Shown here: piece by piece, positions 23,478 through 30,603 of the stretch
Layout of the letters: each line of letters begins with the position of its first letter
Position numbering within the stretch: position 1 is the first letter of the stretch
NCBI RefSeq assembly: GCF_024721175.1
Contig: NZ_CP099399.1
Location: 2,108,001 to 2,172,000 of the forward strand
Source: Rhizobium sp. Pop5
GTDB taxonomy: Bacteria; Pseudomonadota; Alphaproteobacteria; Rhizobiales; Rhizobiaceae
Reading direction: 5' to 3'
DNA: 64,000 nt
The notes under the pieces: generated by a model
Told to the model about the DNA's origin: nothing
The model's database searches: none
The model's input: only the letters and a program-made list of their open reading frames with translations
Position numbers and translations under genes: made by a program

Positions 23478-23825
23478 TCAACCGACACGCGCCGGCGGGG
23501 CGCCCCAGTTGGGACGTCGCCAATCAATCCCTTCCCACAACATCGCCAGTTGCGCCGTTGTCAGTCGGGCCGTTCCATCTGCTGCTGAAGGCCAGGGAAA
23601 ACGCCCCCTCTGCAAAATTTTGTAATACAGACAGAAGCCCTGGCCATCAAAATACAGAAGTTTCAAACGGTCGCCACGCCTTCCTCGAAAGGCGAAGACT
23701 GCGCCGCCCGTCGGCTTCTGGCGCAATACATCCTGCGCAAGCGCAGCCAGGCCCTCAACTCCTTTGCGCATGTCCGTGATCCCGCAGGCAAGATACACTC
23801 GAACACCGGTTCCTGGTCCAATCAT
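23478..23825 (-). CDS. tnpB: IS66 family accessory protein TnpB
   Basis: The 115-residue product starts MIGPGTGVRVYLACGITDMR and continues with GAVFAFRGRRGDRLKLLYFD and GQGFCLYYKILQRGRFPWP. This is the standard IS66 TnpB pattern. The start codon overlaps the tnpA stop (ATGA, 23822-23825). Confidence 0.9.
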   Translation of the reverse strand: MIGPGTGVRVYLACGITDMRKGVEGLAALAQDVLRQKPTGGAVFAFRGRRGDRLKLLYFDGQGFCLYYKILQRGRFPWPSAADGTARLTTAQLAMLWEGIDWRRPNWGAPPARVG

Positions 23826-24196
23826 GCCGCTTCAACCGCCCGGATGAGCCGCGTCAGGACGGTGGCATCGACGCCGCTATCGAAGCGAAGGCTACGCCCA
23901 TAGTTCAGACGCAACTCGATCAGTGCGGGCTCGCGCGCAACCTCCTCACGCCCGAGCGCGGCGTCGTCCATGGCGGACGTATCTATGGGCAGGAAGACCG
24001 TATCGGCCGTGGGCGGCAACAAACCCTTCTTCTTCAGCTCATGCCGCCAGGCGTAAATCTGCTGCCGGGTCACATCGTGCCGATGGGCAACCTCAGTAAC
24101 CGTCGCACCGTCGAGCCCCACCGACATGACAACGTCGAGCTTCTTCTCGTCACCCCAACGCCGACGACGTTCCTGACCAAGAATTTCCACACGCAT
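23822..24196 (-). CDS. tnpA: IS66 family accessory protein TnpA
   Basis: The 124-residue product has the transposase_8-like helix-turn-helix: RRRWGDEKKLDVVMSVGLDG, ATVTEVAHRHDVTRQQIYAW and RHELKKKG. A C-terminal VDATVLTRLIRAVEAA tail follows. It starts about 100 nt inside the right inverted repeat and is the first gene of the minus-strand IS66-B operon. Confidence 0.88.
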   Translation of the reverse strand: MRVEILGQERRRRWGDEKKLDVVMSVGLDGATVTEVAHRHDVTRQQIYAWRHELKKKGLLPPTADTVFLPIDTSAMDDAALGREEVAREPALIELRLNYGRSLRFDSGVDATVLTRLIRAVEAA

Positions 24197-24295
24197 CCCA
24201 TACCTCGCCTAAGATACGTCGCTAACGACGTCGTTAATGACGTGTCTTAGGCCATTAAGGCGCTATTCGGCAGGCGGTGCCAATCGGGTGCTTAC

Positions 24296-24345
24296 ATATC
24301 TTCTTCATAATATATATCCGCAGTGGTTGCGATCAGGCCGTATTC
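24296..24345 (-). pseudogene. NACHT gene fragment 2 (50 nt between two insertion sequences)
   Basis: Only 50 nt of the host gene remain between IS66-B and the IS256-like element, and both ends are target duplications (ATATCTTC and CCGTATTC). Spliced in place it encodes GLIATTADIYYEED, supplying D67 of the PD-(D/E)XK nuclease site. Its perfect fit in frame is the strongest single check on the reconstruction. Confidence 0.85.
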
Positions 24346-25770
24346 GGTCGTGTCCCTACAGATGGTGTAGCTCGGCGGTAGCGAAGCCGCTCGCGAGCGC
24401 GCCCTCAACAGCGCGGTAGTGAGCGGGCGGCGAAGCGGTGGTCATCGATGTTCTTCAGTAGGGTTGGGTTGCTGACACCAACCTGATTCGAAGGAACCAC
24501 CGATGACCGACGACATGATGAACCTGCGTGCGCTCGTGGAGAAGTCCCCCGACGCCGATCTTTTGCGCGAGATGATCGGCTTTGCCGCCGAGCGGCTGAT
24601 GGAGCTGGAGGTGGGCGCTGCCACCGGTGCCGGCTATGGCGAGAAGAACCCGCTGCGGACGGCCCAGCGCAACGGCTACCGCGAGCGGGATTGGGAGACG
24701 CGCGCCGGAACCGTCGAGCTGCGCATTCCAAAGCTCAGGAAGGGCTCTTACTTTCCGGGCTTCCTGGAGCCGCGGCGCATGGCCGAGAAGGCGCTGACGG
24801 CGGTCATTCAAGAGGCCTATGTGCAGGGATCTCGACCCGCTCGGTCGACGATCTGGTCAAGGCCATGGGTATGAGCGGCATCTCCAAGAGCCAGGTCAGC
24901 CGGCTGTGCGAGGAGATCGACGGAAAGGTCAAGGCCTTCCTCGAGCGGCCGATCGAGGGCGACTGGCCATATCTGTGGATCGATGCCACCTACCTAAAGG
25001 TCCGCCGGGGCGGCCGCATCGTCTCCGTTGCCGTGATCATCGCCGTTGGTGTCAACAACGACGGTCGCCGCGAGGTGCTGGGCATGGAGGTCGGCACCTC
25101 CGAAGCCGAGCCGATCTGGACCGAGTTCCTACGCAAGCTGACTCGCCGTGGCCTCAGAGGCGTCAAGCTGGTCGTCTCCGACGCCCACGAGGGCCTCAAG
25201 GCCGCCGTCACCAAGGTGCTAAACGCAACCTGGCAGCGCTGCCGGGTCCACTTCATGCGCAACGTTCTCGCCCACGCCGGCAAGAGCGGTCGGCGTGTCG
25301 TCTCCGCCTTTATCGCCACCGCCTTCGCCCAGGAGACGCCGGAAGCCGCAAGCACCCAATGGCGCGCCGTCGCCGACCAAATCCGCCCGAAGGTCCCGAA
25401 GCTCGCCGCCATCATGGATGATGCCGAAGAAGACGTTCTCGCCTACATGACCTTCCCGAAGGAGCACCGCGCCAAGCTGCACAGCACCAACCCGATCGAG
25501 CGCCTCAATGGCGAAATCAAGCGCAGGACCGAGGTCGTCGGCATCTTCCCCAATGACGACGCCATCGTCCGCCTCGTCGGCGCGATCCTGCTCGAGCAAA
25601 ACGACGAATGGGCTGTCCAACGCGCCAGATACATGACGCTGGAAACCATCAGCCAGATGAGCGATGATCCGCTCATCAGCCTGCCAGCCGTGGCGCGCTG
25701 ATCGTCCCGGCCCATGCCGGAGAACGCGGCGACCAAAGCCGCCACCTACACCACTCCCTGGGACATGATC
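24346..25770 (+). mobile_element. IS256-family insertion sequence with a frameshifted transposase
   Basis: The ends GGTCGTGTCCCTACAGATGG (24346) and, reading inward from the right, GATCATGTCCCAGGGAGTGG (25770) are imperfect inverted repeats that continue into GTGTAG. The 8-bp duplication CCGTATTC is perfect, at 24338-24345 and 25771-25778. The element is 1425 nt and carries one transposase gene on the plus strand. Confidence 0.93.
24503..25701 (+). pseudogene. IS256-family transposase, frameshifted
   Basis: The first frame runs [20 protein letters not shown] to the segment ending IQEAYVQG and then goes out of frame. The second frame continues [40 protein letters not shown] and DWPYLWIDATYLKVRRGG (first Asp). 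It goes on to VVSDAHEGLKAAV (second Asp), the CRVHFMRN motif and HSTNPIERLNGEIKRR (Glu). A single missing base at about 24827-24829 (GGGATCTCG) explains it. Otherwise the protein would be a normal length of about 400 residues. Confidence 0.85.
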
Positions 25771-25949
25771 CCGTATTCAATTTCAACCGCCTTGAATTGA
25801 GTTTTAAGTAAGCCGTATAGCTTGTCTCTTAAGCTTGAACCCGGAAGCTTTTCTTTCGCCTTTTGGGTTCCCGTCCCTTTTATTTTCTTTAGAGATCTTC
25901 TTTGCTTTTGCAACATATCACAGACTGCCCTATCGAAACGACTCTCCAT
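25771..25949 (-). pseudogene. NACHT gene fragment 1 (N-terminus)
   Basis: The start codon at 25949 opens a basic, helical N-terminus, MESRFDRAVCDMLQKQRRSL, that reaches LLKTQFKAVEIEYG at the IS256 junction. An in-frame TGA immediately precedes the ATG, which fixes the start, but there is no clear ribosome site. The IS3 element sits 24 nt upstream, so the native promoter is now about 1.3 kb away. Confidence 0.75.
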
Positions 25950-26050
25950 TCAAGCTATTTCGCAAAGATTTACAATATGAACTGCCCCCACTTTCGACCG
26001 GACACTCAGCATAAGCAGGAAGGCTCAAGCACAGGCTTGAGGATAAGCTT

Positions 26051-26440
26051 ATGTCTAACGAGTTTCGACAGGTTGACTTGATGATCGGTGACGTCCGGCG
26101 GCGACGCTGGACAACGGAACGCAAACTGCAGATCATCGAGGAAAGCTATGCCGCCGGGGAGACCGTTTCCTCCGCGGCGCGGCGGCATGGAGTTGCGCCA
26201 AATCTTCTGTATCGCTGGCGTAGGCTCCTGAGCGAGGGAGGTGCGGTGGCCGTGGATTCTGACGAGCCAGTGATCGGCAATTCCGAGGTGAAGAAGCTGG
26301 AAGATCGAGTGCGCGAGCTTGAGCGCATCCTCGGGCGCAAGACGTTGGAGAACGAGATTCTCCGCGAAGCTCTTTCTAAAGCCCACTCAAAAAAACCGAT
26401 ATCGCGGCCGATCTTGTTGCCGAAGGACGGTTCCCGATGA
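26051..26440 (+). CDS. IS3-family transposase OrfA
   Basis: The 129-residue product has the Tnp-1 helix-turn-helix (RRRRWTTERKLQIIEESYAA, HGVAPNLLYRWRRLL) and a leucine-zipper region (VKKLEDRVRELERILGRKTL, ENEILREAL). GAGGAT precedes the ATG at 26051. The stop overlaps the OrfB ATG (ATGA). Confidence 0.9.
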   Translation: MSNEFRQVDLMIGDVRRRRWTTERKLQIIEESYAAGETVSSAARRHGVAPNLLYRWRRLLSEGGAVAVDSDEPVIGNSEVKKLEDRVRELERILGRKTLENEILREALSKAHSKKPISRPILLPKDGSR

Positions 26441-27264
26441 AGACCGTGGCTGACGTCCTGGGCGTATCGCGGTCCAATCTCGTGGAGCGCCTTAAAGGCA
26501 AGTGCAAGCCGCGTGGATCATACCTCAAAGCGGACGATGCCGAGCTGCTGCCTGCCATTCGTAAACTCGTGGATGCTCGGCCGACCTATGGCTATCGGCG
26601 GATCGCTGCCCTTCTCAACAGGCAGCGGCGAGCTGCTGATCTGCCCGTCGTCAATCGCAAGCGAGTTCATCGCATCATGGCCAATCACGCTATGATCCTT
26701 GAGAAACACACGGCGGTGCGAATAGGCCGTGTCCACGACGGCAAGGTCATGGTGATGCGGTCTAACCTGCGCTGGTGCTCGGATGGCCTTGAGTTCACTT
26801 GCTGGAATGGCGAGGTGGTCCGTCTCGCGTTCATCATCGATGCGTTTGACCGGGAAATTATCTCATGGGCAGCCGTCGCCAATGCCGGGATATCCGGCTG
26901 CGACATTCGAGACATGATGTTGGAGGCCGTCGAAAAGCGCTTCGGCGCAACCAGCGCCCCGCATGCAATAGAACATCTATCTGATAACGGCAGTGCATAC
27001 ACCGCGCGGGAGACCAGGCTGTTTGCCCAAGCCCTCAACCTGATCCCATGCTTCACGCCCGTTGCCAGCCCACAATCGAACGGCATGTCTGAAGCCTTCG
27101 TCAAAACCTTGAAGCGGGACTATATACGCATCTCACCCATTCCGGACGCCGATACAGCTCTCCGGAAGATCGACGGATGGATCGAAGACTATAATGAAAT
27201 CCATCCACACTCAGCGCTGAAAATGGCCTCCCCAAGGGAGTTCATCAAAGCATTGTCTCAATAG
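26437..27264 (+). CDS. IS3-family transposase OrfB (integrase core)
   Basis: The 275-residue product contains an rve integrase core with the catalytic triad: Asp in LRWCSDGLEFTC, Asp in HLSDNGSAYTA and Glu in QSNGMSEAFVKTLKRDY. An upstream HTH_21 region (RPTYGYRRIAALLNRQ) is present. It is overlapped by OrfA by 4 nt. It appears intact. Confidence 0.92.
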   Translation: MKTVADVLGVSRSNLVERLKGKCKPRGSYLKADDAELLPAIRKLVDARPTYGYRRIAALLNRQRRAADLPVVNRKRVHRIMANHAMILEKHTAVRIGRVHDGKVMVMRSNLRWCSDGLEFTCWNGEVVRLAFIIDAFDREIISWAAVANAGISGCDIRDMMLEAVEKRFGATSAPHAIEHLSDNGSAYTARETRLFAQALNLIPCFTPVASPQSNGMSEAFVKTLKRDYIRISPIPDADTALRKIDGWIEDYNEIHPHSALKMASPREFIKALSQ

Positions 27265-27391
27265 CTGATCTGTCCGGCGAAATGGGGGGCACTCCACAAT
27301 ACAAGATTGCACCAAGCGTAAGTCTCCTAGTCGCGCGGTTATTTTGATGAAAACGAGAGTCCCCGCCCAAGCACCAGTTCATCGCTTAGTC

Positions 27392-27603
27392 AAAGTTGCA
27401 TGCGACGCATTCATCCTCGGCGCGTCGGTCCACCCCGGCATGTGCCGGCAAGGCATCGCCACACGGCTGGTCAGGGAAGCCACGCGGATTGGCAGCGAGC
27501 GTGGCGCCGCGCGGCGGCATGTCAATTTCGAACGCACATGACCTCCTTCTATCGCGCCCGCGGCTTCCGGTTCGCAGAAATGGCCCTTCTCAAACTGCCC
27601 TAG
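27392..27603 (+). pseudogene. GNAT acetyltransferase relic, frameshifted
   Basis: The segment encodes DAFILGASVHPGMCRQGIAT, RLVREATRIGSERGAA and, after a frame change near 27525, TSFYRARGFRFAEMALLKLP and a stop. It aligns along its length with the C-terminal half of the intact acetyltransferase at 29834-30220 (HAFILDTSVHPEMRRQGIAT). The N-terminal half is missing, so this is a decayed paralogue or an old partial duplication. Its truncated edge is close to the IS3 target site. Confidence 0.7.
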
Positions 27604-27612
27604 CCCGCCCGC

Positions 27613-28347
27613 TCACCCGCCACCAACTCTCCCCACCCCCTCCACCAGCGCAAAATAAACCCGCTCAACCCGACAGGCAGCACTCCTAGCGCTCGCCTCA
27701 TACCCCGCCGCCGGCCAGCCGCGCCTGGGGCTGCCGTCCGCCGCGATCAGCCAGTACCAGCGTTCGTCAGAGCCGTTGAGATCGATCTTGAAGATCCGCC
27801 CCATGCAGGCATCGCCGTGGAAGCCGATGAAATCGTCGCCGGGCTTTTCCTTCCAGGCGTGGCGCCATTTGCCCCTGGGTCTCTCGTCGCTGAGGATCAT
27901 CTCCCAGCTCTTCCAGCCATTATAGTCGGACTTGGCCGTCAGCGAGCCGTCATAGGGTTTCGGCTCGAAATGCAGGCAAGCTTCGAGAAACACGGCGACG
28001 GATTCGCAGACGGCACGCCACGTCCCGTCATCGCGTGCGGTCAGGTGGTAGGCGGTCTCGTCAGGCAGGTTGCGTAGCGCCTGGGCGATTGCGGAGGCGA
28101 CGCCTTCCCGGCTCGCAGGCTCGCCCCGCGCGGTGATCACGAGATAGGTGCAGAGATAATCAGCCGCGTCCCGGGCGATCGGTTCGATGACATGAAGCTG
28201 TCGTCGCTTGCCGATCGCATAGCCGCCGAAATCCCGGAGCCGGCGCTGGGACTGTTTGCGGAAACTGTTGTTGAGGAACGATCTCAGAAGCGTTCCGGCA
28301 TCATCTCGCACGCGTCGTCCTCTCCTCGTGAGGATGTTTTGCCGCAT
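27613..28347 (-). CDS. Hypothetical protein
   Basis: The 244-residue product has no motif I can assign. The N-terminal third is basic (LLRSFLNNSFRKQSQRRLRD). The middle is helical with FLEACLHFEPKPYDG and WKSWEMILSDERPRGKWRHA. The C-terminus has DDFIGFHGDACMGRIFKIDL followed by a WYWLIAADGSPRRGWPAAGY pattern. That last part looks like a small beta-rich module seen in rhizobial hypothetical proteins. The ATG at 28347 is chosen over a TTG at 28392 that lies inside a palindromic repeat. Confidence 0.55.
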   Translation of the reverse strand: MRQNILTRRGRRVRDDAGTLLRSFLNNSFRKQSQRRLRDFGGYAIGKRRQLHVIEPIARDAADYLCTYLVITARGEPASREGVASAIAQALRNLPDETAYHLTARDDGTWRAVCESVAVFLEACLHFEPKPYDGSLTAKSDYNGWKSWEMILSDERPRGKWRHAWKEKPGDDFIGFHGDACMGRIFKIDLNGSDERWYWLIAADGSPRRGWPAAGYEASARSAACRVERVYFALVEGVGRVGGG

Positions 28348-28388
28348 AGGTCTGGTGGGTGGCTCCCGCCCGAGCCGGTGAAAATCAG

Positions 28389-28436
28389 GCAATTCCAGAG
28401 GCGAACCGCCGCACGCCTTGGCCGGAATTGCTCTAG
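28389..28436. repeat. GCAATTCC...GGAATTGC palindromic repeat, copy 2
   Basis: The arms GCAATTCC (28389-28396) and GGAATTGC (28424-28431) are followed by TCTAG. It lies upstream of the hypothetical gene and overlaps the last codon and stop of the SRAP gene (stop at 28433-28435). Confidence 0.6.
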
Positions 28437-29155
28437 ATCAGCGTCGGTTCCGGATCGTCCTCGACCTCCTCGATGATGTCGGGCCGATCGTTCTTCGGCG
28501 AGCCGACACCCCGGCCGATCTTCCACATCGTCATCAACTCGGCCGGGAAAGGCTTCATCAGATCGTGAGGATCCGGCTCGGGGGAGAGCCAGCGCTCGTA
28601 ATCCTCGCGATGCAGGATGACGGGCATGCGGTCATGAATCTCCGCCATCATCTCGTTCGGCTCTGAGGTGACGATGGCGAAGTTGCGGATCGACACGCCG
28701 TTCGCGTCCTTCCACGTCTCCCAGATGCCGGCGAGCGCGAAGGGAGAGCCGTCCTTCATGGCGATGGCATAGGGCTGTTTGTTCTTGCCTGTGCCGTGAA
28801 TATCCTTCCATTCGAAGAAGCCGTTGATCGGCACGAGGCAGCGGCGCGACCGATAGGCGGCACGGAACATGCCGTTGGAACTGATCCCCTCGCAGCGGAC
28901 ATTGACCGGCGGCGGCCTGCCGCCGGGCTTGGCCCAGGAAGGCATCAGCCCCCAGCGCGCGGTGACAAAGATGGGCCCTGACGTATCCGGCTCACGCACG
29001 ATGTCCCTGACGATGATGGGATAATCCTGCGACGGCGCGCCGTTCCACCTGGGAAAGCGGTTTCCAAGCCCGTCGATATCCCCGCCCTTCACGGCAAAGG
29101 GGAAATTGCTGATCAGTTCCTCAAGAGACGTCCTGACGAATATGCGTCCGCACAT
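28433..29155 (-). CDS. SOS response-associated peptidase family protein (YedK/HMCES-like)
   Basis: The 240-residue SRAP protein would form a covalent link to abasic sites in single-stranded DNA, shielding them during replication. The nucleophile Cys2 is present (MCGRIF), together with N85 (PPVNVRCE), E115 (NGFFEWKD) and H174 (IHDRMPVIL). This is the full active-site set known for YedK/HMCES. The start at 29155 follows CGGAGAA. The length is typical. The gene stands alone, and no LexA box is evident to me. Confidence 0.93.
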   Translation of the reverse strand: MCGRIFVRTSLEELISNFPFAVKGGDIDGLGNRFPRWNGAPSQDYPIIVRDIVREPDTSGPIFVTARWGLMPSWAKPGGRPPPVNVRCEGISSNGMFRAAYRSRRCLVPINGFFEWKDIHGTGKNKQPYAIAMKDGSPFALAGIWETWKDANGVSIRNFAIVTSEPNEMMAEIHDRMPVILHREDYERWLSPEPDPHDLMKPFPAELMTMWKIGRGVGSPKNDRPDIIEEVEDDPEPTLI

Positions 29156-29300
29156 GCAGTTTCTCCGCCGGTGAAATATTAGATGTTCCTATTATGTTCA
29201 CGGCTGGAAGGGTGTCAAGATAGCCACAGTTGCGCCTCCTCAGGAATGCCCGCATCTGCGACTCGTGCTATAGTTTTCCCCTCGACCCAAAGGAGCCCGC

Positions 29301-29759
29301 ATGCGCCTGCCCGCCCTCGCTCTCGCCCTCTCCGCGCTGATCGCCTCTCCCGCCTTCGCCGAGACCTTCAAAACCCCGAAGGCGCTGCTGCAGGCGCTCT
29401 ACAGCTTCGATGCCGCCAGCAGTGACGACAGCCCCTCGCCCTATTCGGCCTTTTTCTCTGACCATCTGAATGAGTTACTGCAGGCCGATCTCGACAAGAC
29501 CGCTGAAGGTGATGTCGGGGCGATCGATTTCGATCCCGTCATTGCGGGGCAGGATGGCGAGGCAAGCGACCTCAGGATCGGCCAACCGATCCTGCTGAAC
29601 GGCCGGGCTGAACTCGAGGTGCAGTTTCGCAACGGCGAAAACGTGACGCTCTATTACAGGCTGGTGAAGGAGCATGGCGGCTGGAAGGTGGAGGATATCG
29701 CCAACCAGCAGGGCGAGGCCCCCTGGAGCTTGAGTGCGCTGCTGGGCGATGAGGAATAG
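29301..29759 (+). CDS. Exported DUF3828-like protein
   Basis: The 152-residue product has a signal peptide (MRLPALALALSALIASPAFA, cleavage after AFA). A short domain follows with LLQALYSFDAASSDD, FDPVIAGQDGEASDLRIG and RNGENVTLYYRLVKEHGGWK, then VEDIAN. This is the pattern of periplasmic DUF3828 proteins, whose fold resembles NTF2-like domains. AAAGGAG precedes the ATG at 29301. The function is unknown. Confidence 0.7.
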   Translation: MRLPALALALSALIASPAFAETFKTPKALLQALYSFDAASSDDSPSPYSAFFSDHLNELLQADLDKTAEGDVGAIDFDPVIAGQDGEASDLRIGQPILLNGRAELEVQFRNGENVTLYYRLVKEHGGWKVEDIANQQGEAPWSLSALLGDEE

Positions 29760-29833
29760 GCGGCGGCCACGACCCTCTCCTTCGCCGCTCTTGATCGGAA
29801 AGCTCCGTGCCCGCTGAACGAAGGCAATCGCCC

Positions 29834-30220
29834 ATGCCGGAACTGCGCATCGACCCGTTCCCTTCCGCCGCCGAGCTGAACGCGCTGTTTTCGGCCGCCT
29901 GGGGCAGCCCGCACAGCCGGGATTTGACCACCATCCTGTGCCGCAGCCTCGGCCATATCGGCGCCTACCACGACGACAGGCTCGTCGGCTTCGTCAACAT
30001 CGCCTGGGACGGCGGCCTCCACGCCTTCATTCTCGATACATCGGTCCATCCCGAGATGCGAAGACAAGGCATCGCGACGCGCATGGTCCGCCAGGCAACC
30101 GCCCTCGCCCGCGAGCGCGGCGCCGAATGGCTGCATGTCGATTTCGAACCGCACCTGACCGGCTTCTACCGCGGCTGCGGATTTGCCCCGACAGAGGCTG
30201 GGCTTATCAAGCTCGTGTGA
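29834..30220 (+). CDS. GNAT family N-acetyltransferase
   Basis: The 128-residue product is a compact GNAT domain. It has VGFVNIAWDGGLHAFILDTS, the acetyl-CoA binding motif A VHPEMRRQGIATRMVRQAT (R/Q-x-x-G-I/A) and FEPHLTGFYRGCGF near the end. It would move an acetyl group from acetyl-CoA to an unknown amine. AAGG lies about 9 nt before the ATG at 29834. A decayed relative lies at 27392-27603. Confidence 0.88.
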   Translation: MPELRIDPFPSAAELNALFSAAWGSPHSRDLTTILCRSLGHIGAYHDDRLVGFVNIAWDGGLHAFILDTSVHPEMRRQGIATRMVRQATALARERGAEWLHVDFEPHLTGFYRGCGFAPTEAGLIKLV

Positions 30221-30603
30221 GCGGCGCCCGCGGGCAGCAGGAGCAACTCGAAGCCGCACCAACCTGCGATGGTGGCACGGAGCGACTGCGCGGCGCAACA
30301 TCGCTGAAGCGCGGCTGAAAACACAATTTTTCCGAGAGCCATCCCCGCTGCAAATCAAACATAATACTATTTAGAAGACCAAAATATGCCTTTGAGTTCT
30401 CAAATTAAAATGCGTCTCCCAGTATTTTATCCTTAGTTTTTCATTAAAAACGCAATGAAAAGACACAATTTTGCATTGAAAACCTCATCGGGGGTTGGCA
30501 TAGATCCCCAGGGGGTTGTCGTCCGTTGAAGCTGCAAGAACAGTTCTTTCGGGGATGTCTCATATTGCCGAGTACAACGCATCTTTTGGGGAAAGATATA
30601 TAT
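30221..30603. other. AT-rich intergenic region upstream of the RTX gene
   Basis: I find no gene here. The right two thirds (about 30320-30480) are much more AT-rich than the surroundings and probably hold the promoter and leader of the RTX gene. No operator or transporter gene can be recognised. Confidence 0.4.

Larger units (their letters stand above)
21482..24295 (-). mobile_element. IS66-family insertion sequence B with a fourth gene
   Basis: Inverted ends are GTAACCTACCGATTGTTACC (21482) and, reading from the right, GTAAGCACCCGATTGGCACC (24295). The 8-bp duplication ATATCTTC is perfect, at 21474-21481 and 24296-24303. The element is 2814 nt, longer than IS66-A because it carries an extra ORF after tnpC. 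All genes are on the minus strand in the order tnpA, tnpB, tnpC, passenger. It differs clearly in sequence from IS66-A, so the two arrived independently. Confidence 0.95.
15948..25949 (-). pseudogene. PD-(D/E)XK-NACHT NTPase gene (NLR-like defence type), split by four insertion sequences
   Basis: Five minus-strand fragments (25771-25949, 24296-24345, 20655-21481, 18689-19820, 15948-16188) join once the IS elements and one copy of each target duplication are removed. They give 2401 nt; dropping one base near 19353 gives a 799-codon ORF. The reconstructed protein has a basic N-terminus and a restriction-nuclease-like fold with D67, E85 and K87 (TADIYYEED, then VAIECKDW) plus Q103. A NACHT NTPase follows, with Walker A GGYGIGKT (204-211), Walker B LLILDGFDE (283-291) and GRPDSF at about 322-327. 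A helical region ends in FPHKSYIEFLCAEY and a C-terminal domain. Nuclease-NACHT proteins are NLR-like anti-phage NTPases, and the role here is inferred. Low GC compared with its neighbours suggests transfer. It cannot be expressed as it stands. Confidence 0.85.
25978..27296 (+). mobile_element. IS3-family insertion sequence (IS2-like)
   Basis: The element begins TGAACTGCCCCCACTTTCGA at 25978. It ends at 27296 with an inverted repeat that reads TGGAGTGCCCCCCATTTCGC from the right. The 5-bp duplication CAATA is perfect, at 25973-25977 and 27297-27301. The 1319-nt length, two overlapping ORFs and TG...CA ends fit the IS3 family, IS2-type group. It sits just upstream of the NACHT start and transcribes away from it. 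Confidence 0.93.

Noticed and set aside
16189..25770. One composite transposon bounded by the two IS66 elements
   Set aside because: The two IS66 copies are of different subtypes in opposite orientation, and each has its own perfect 8-bp duplication within a single gene, so they inserted separately.
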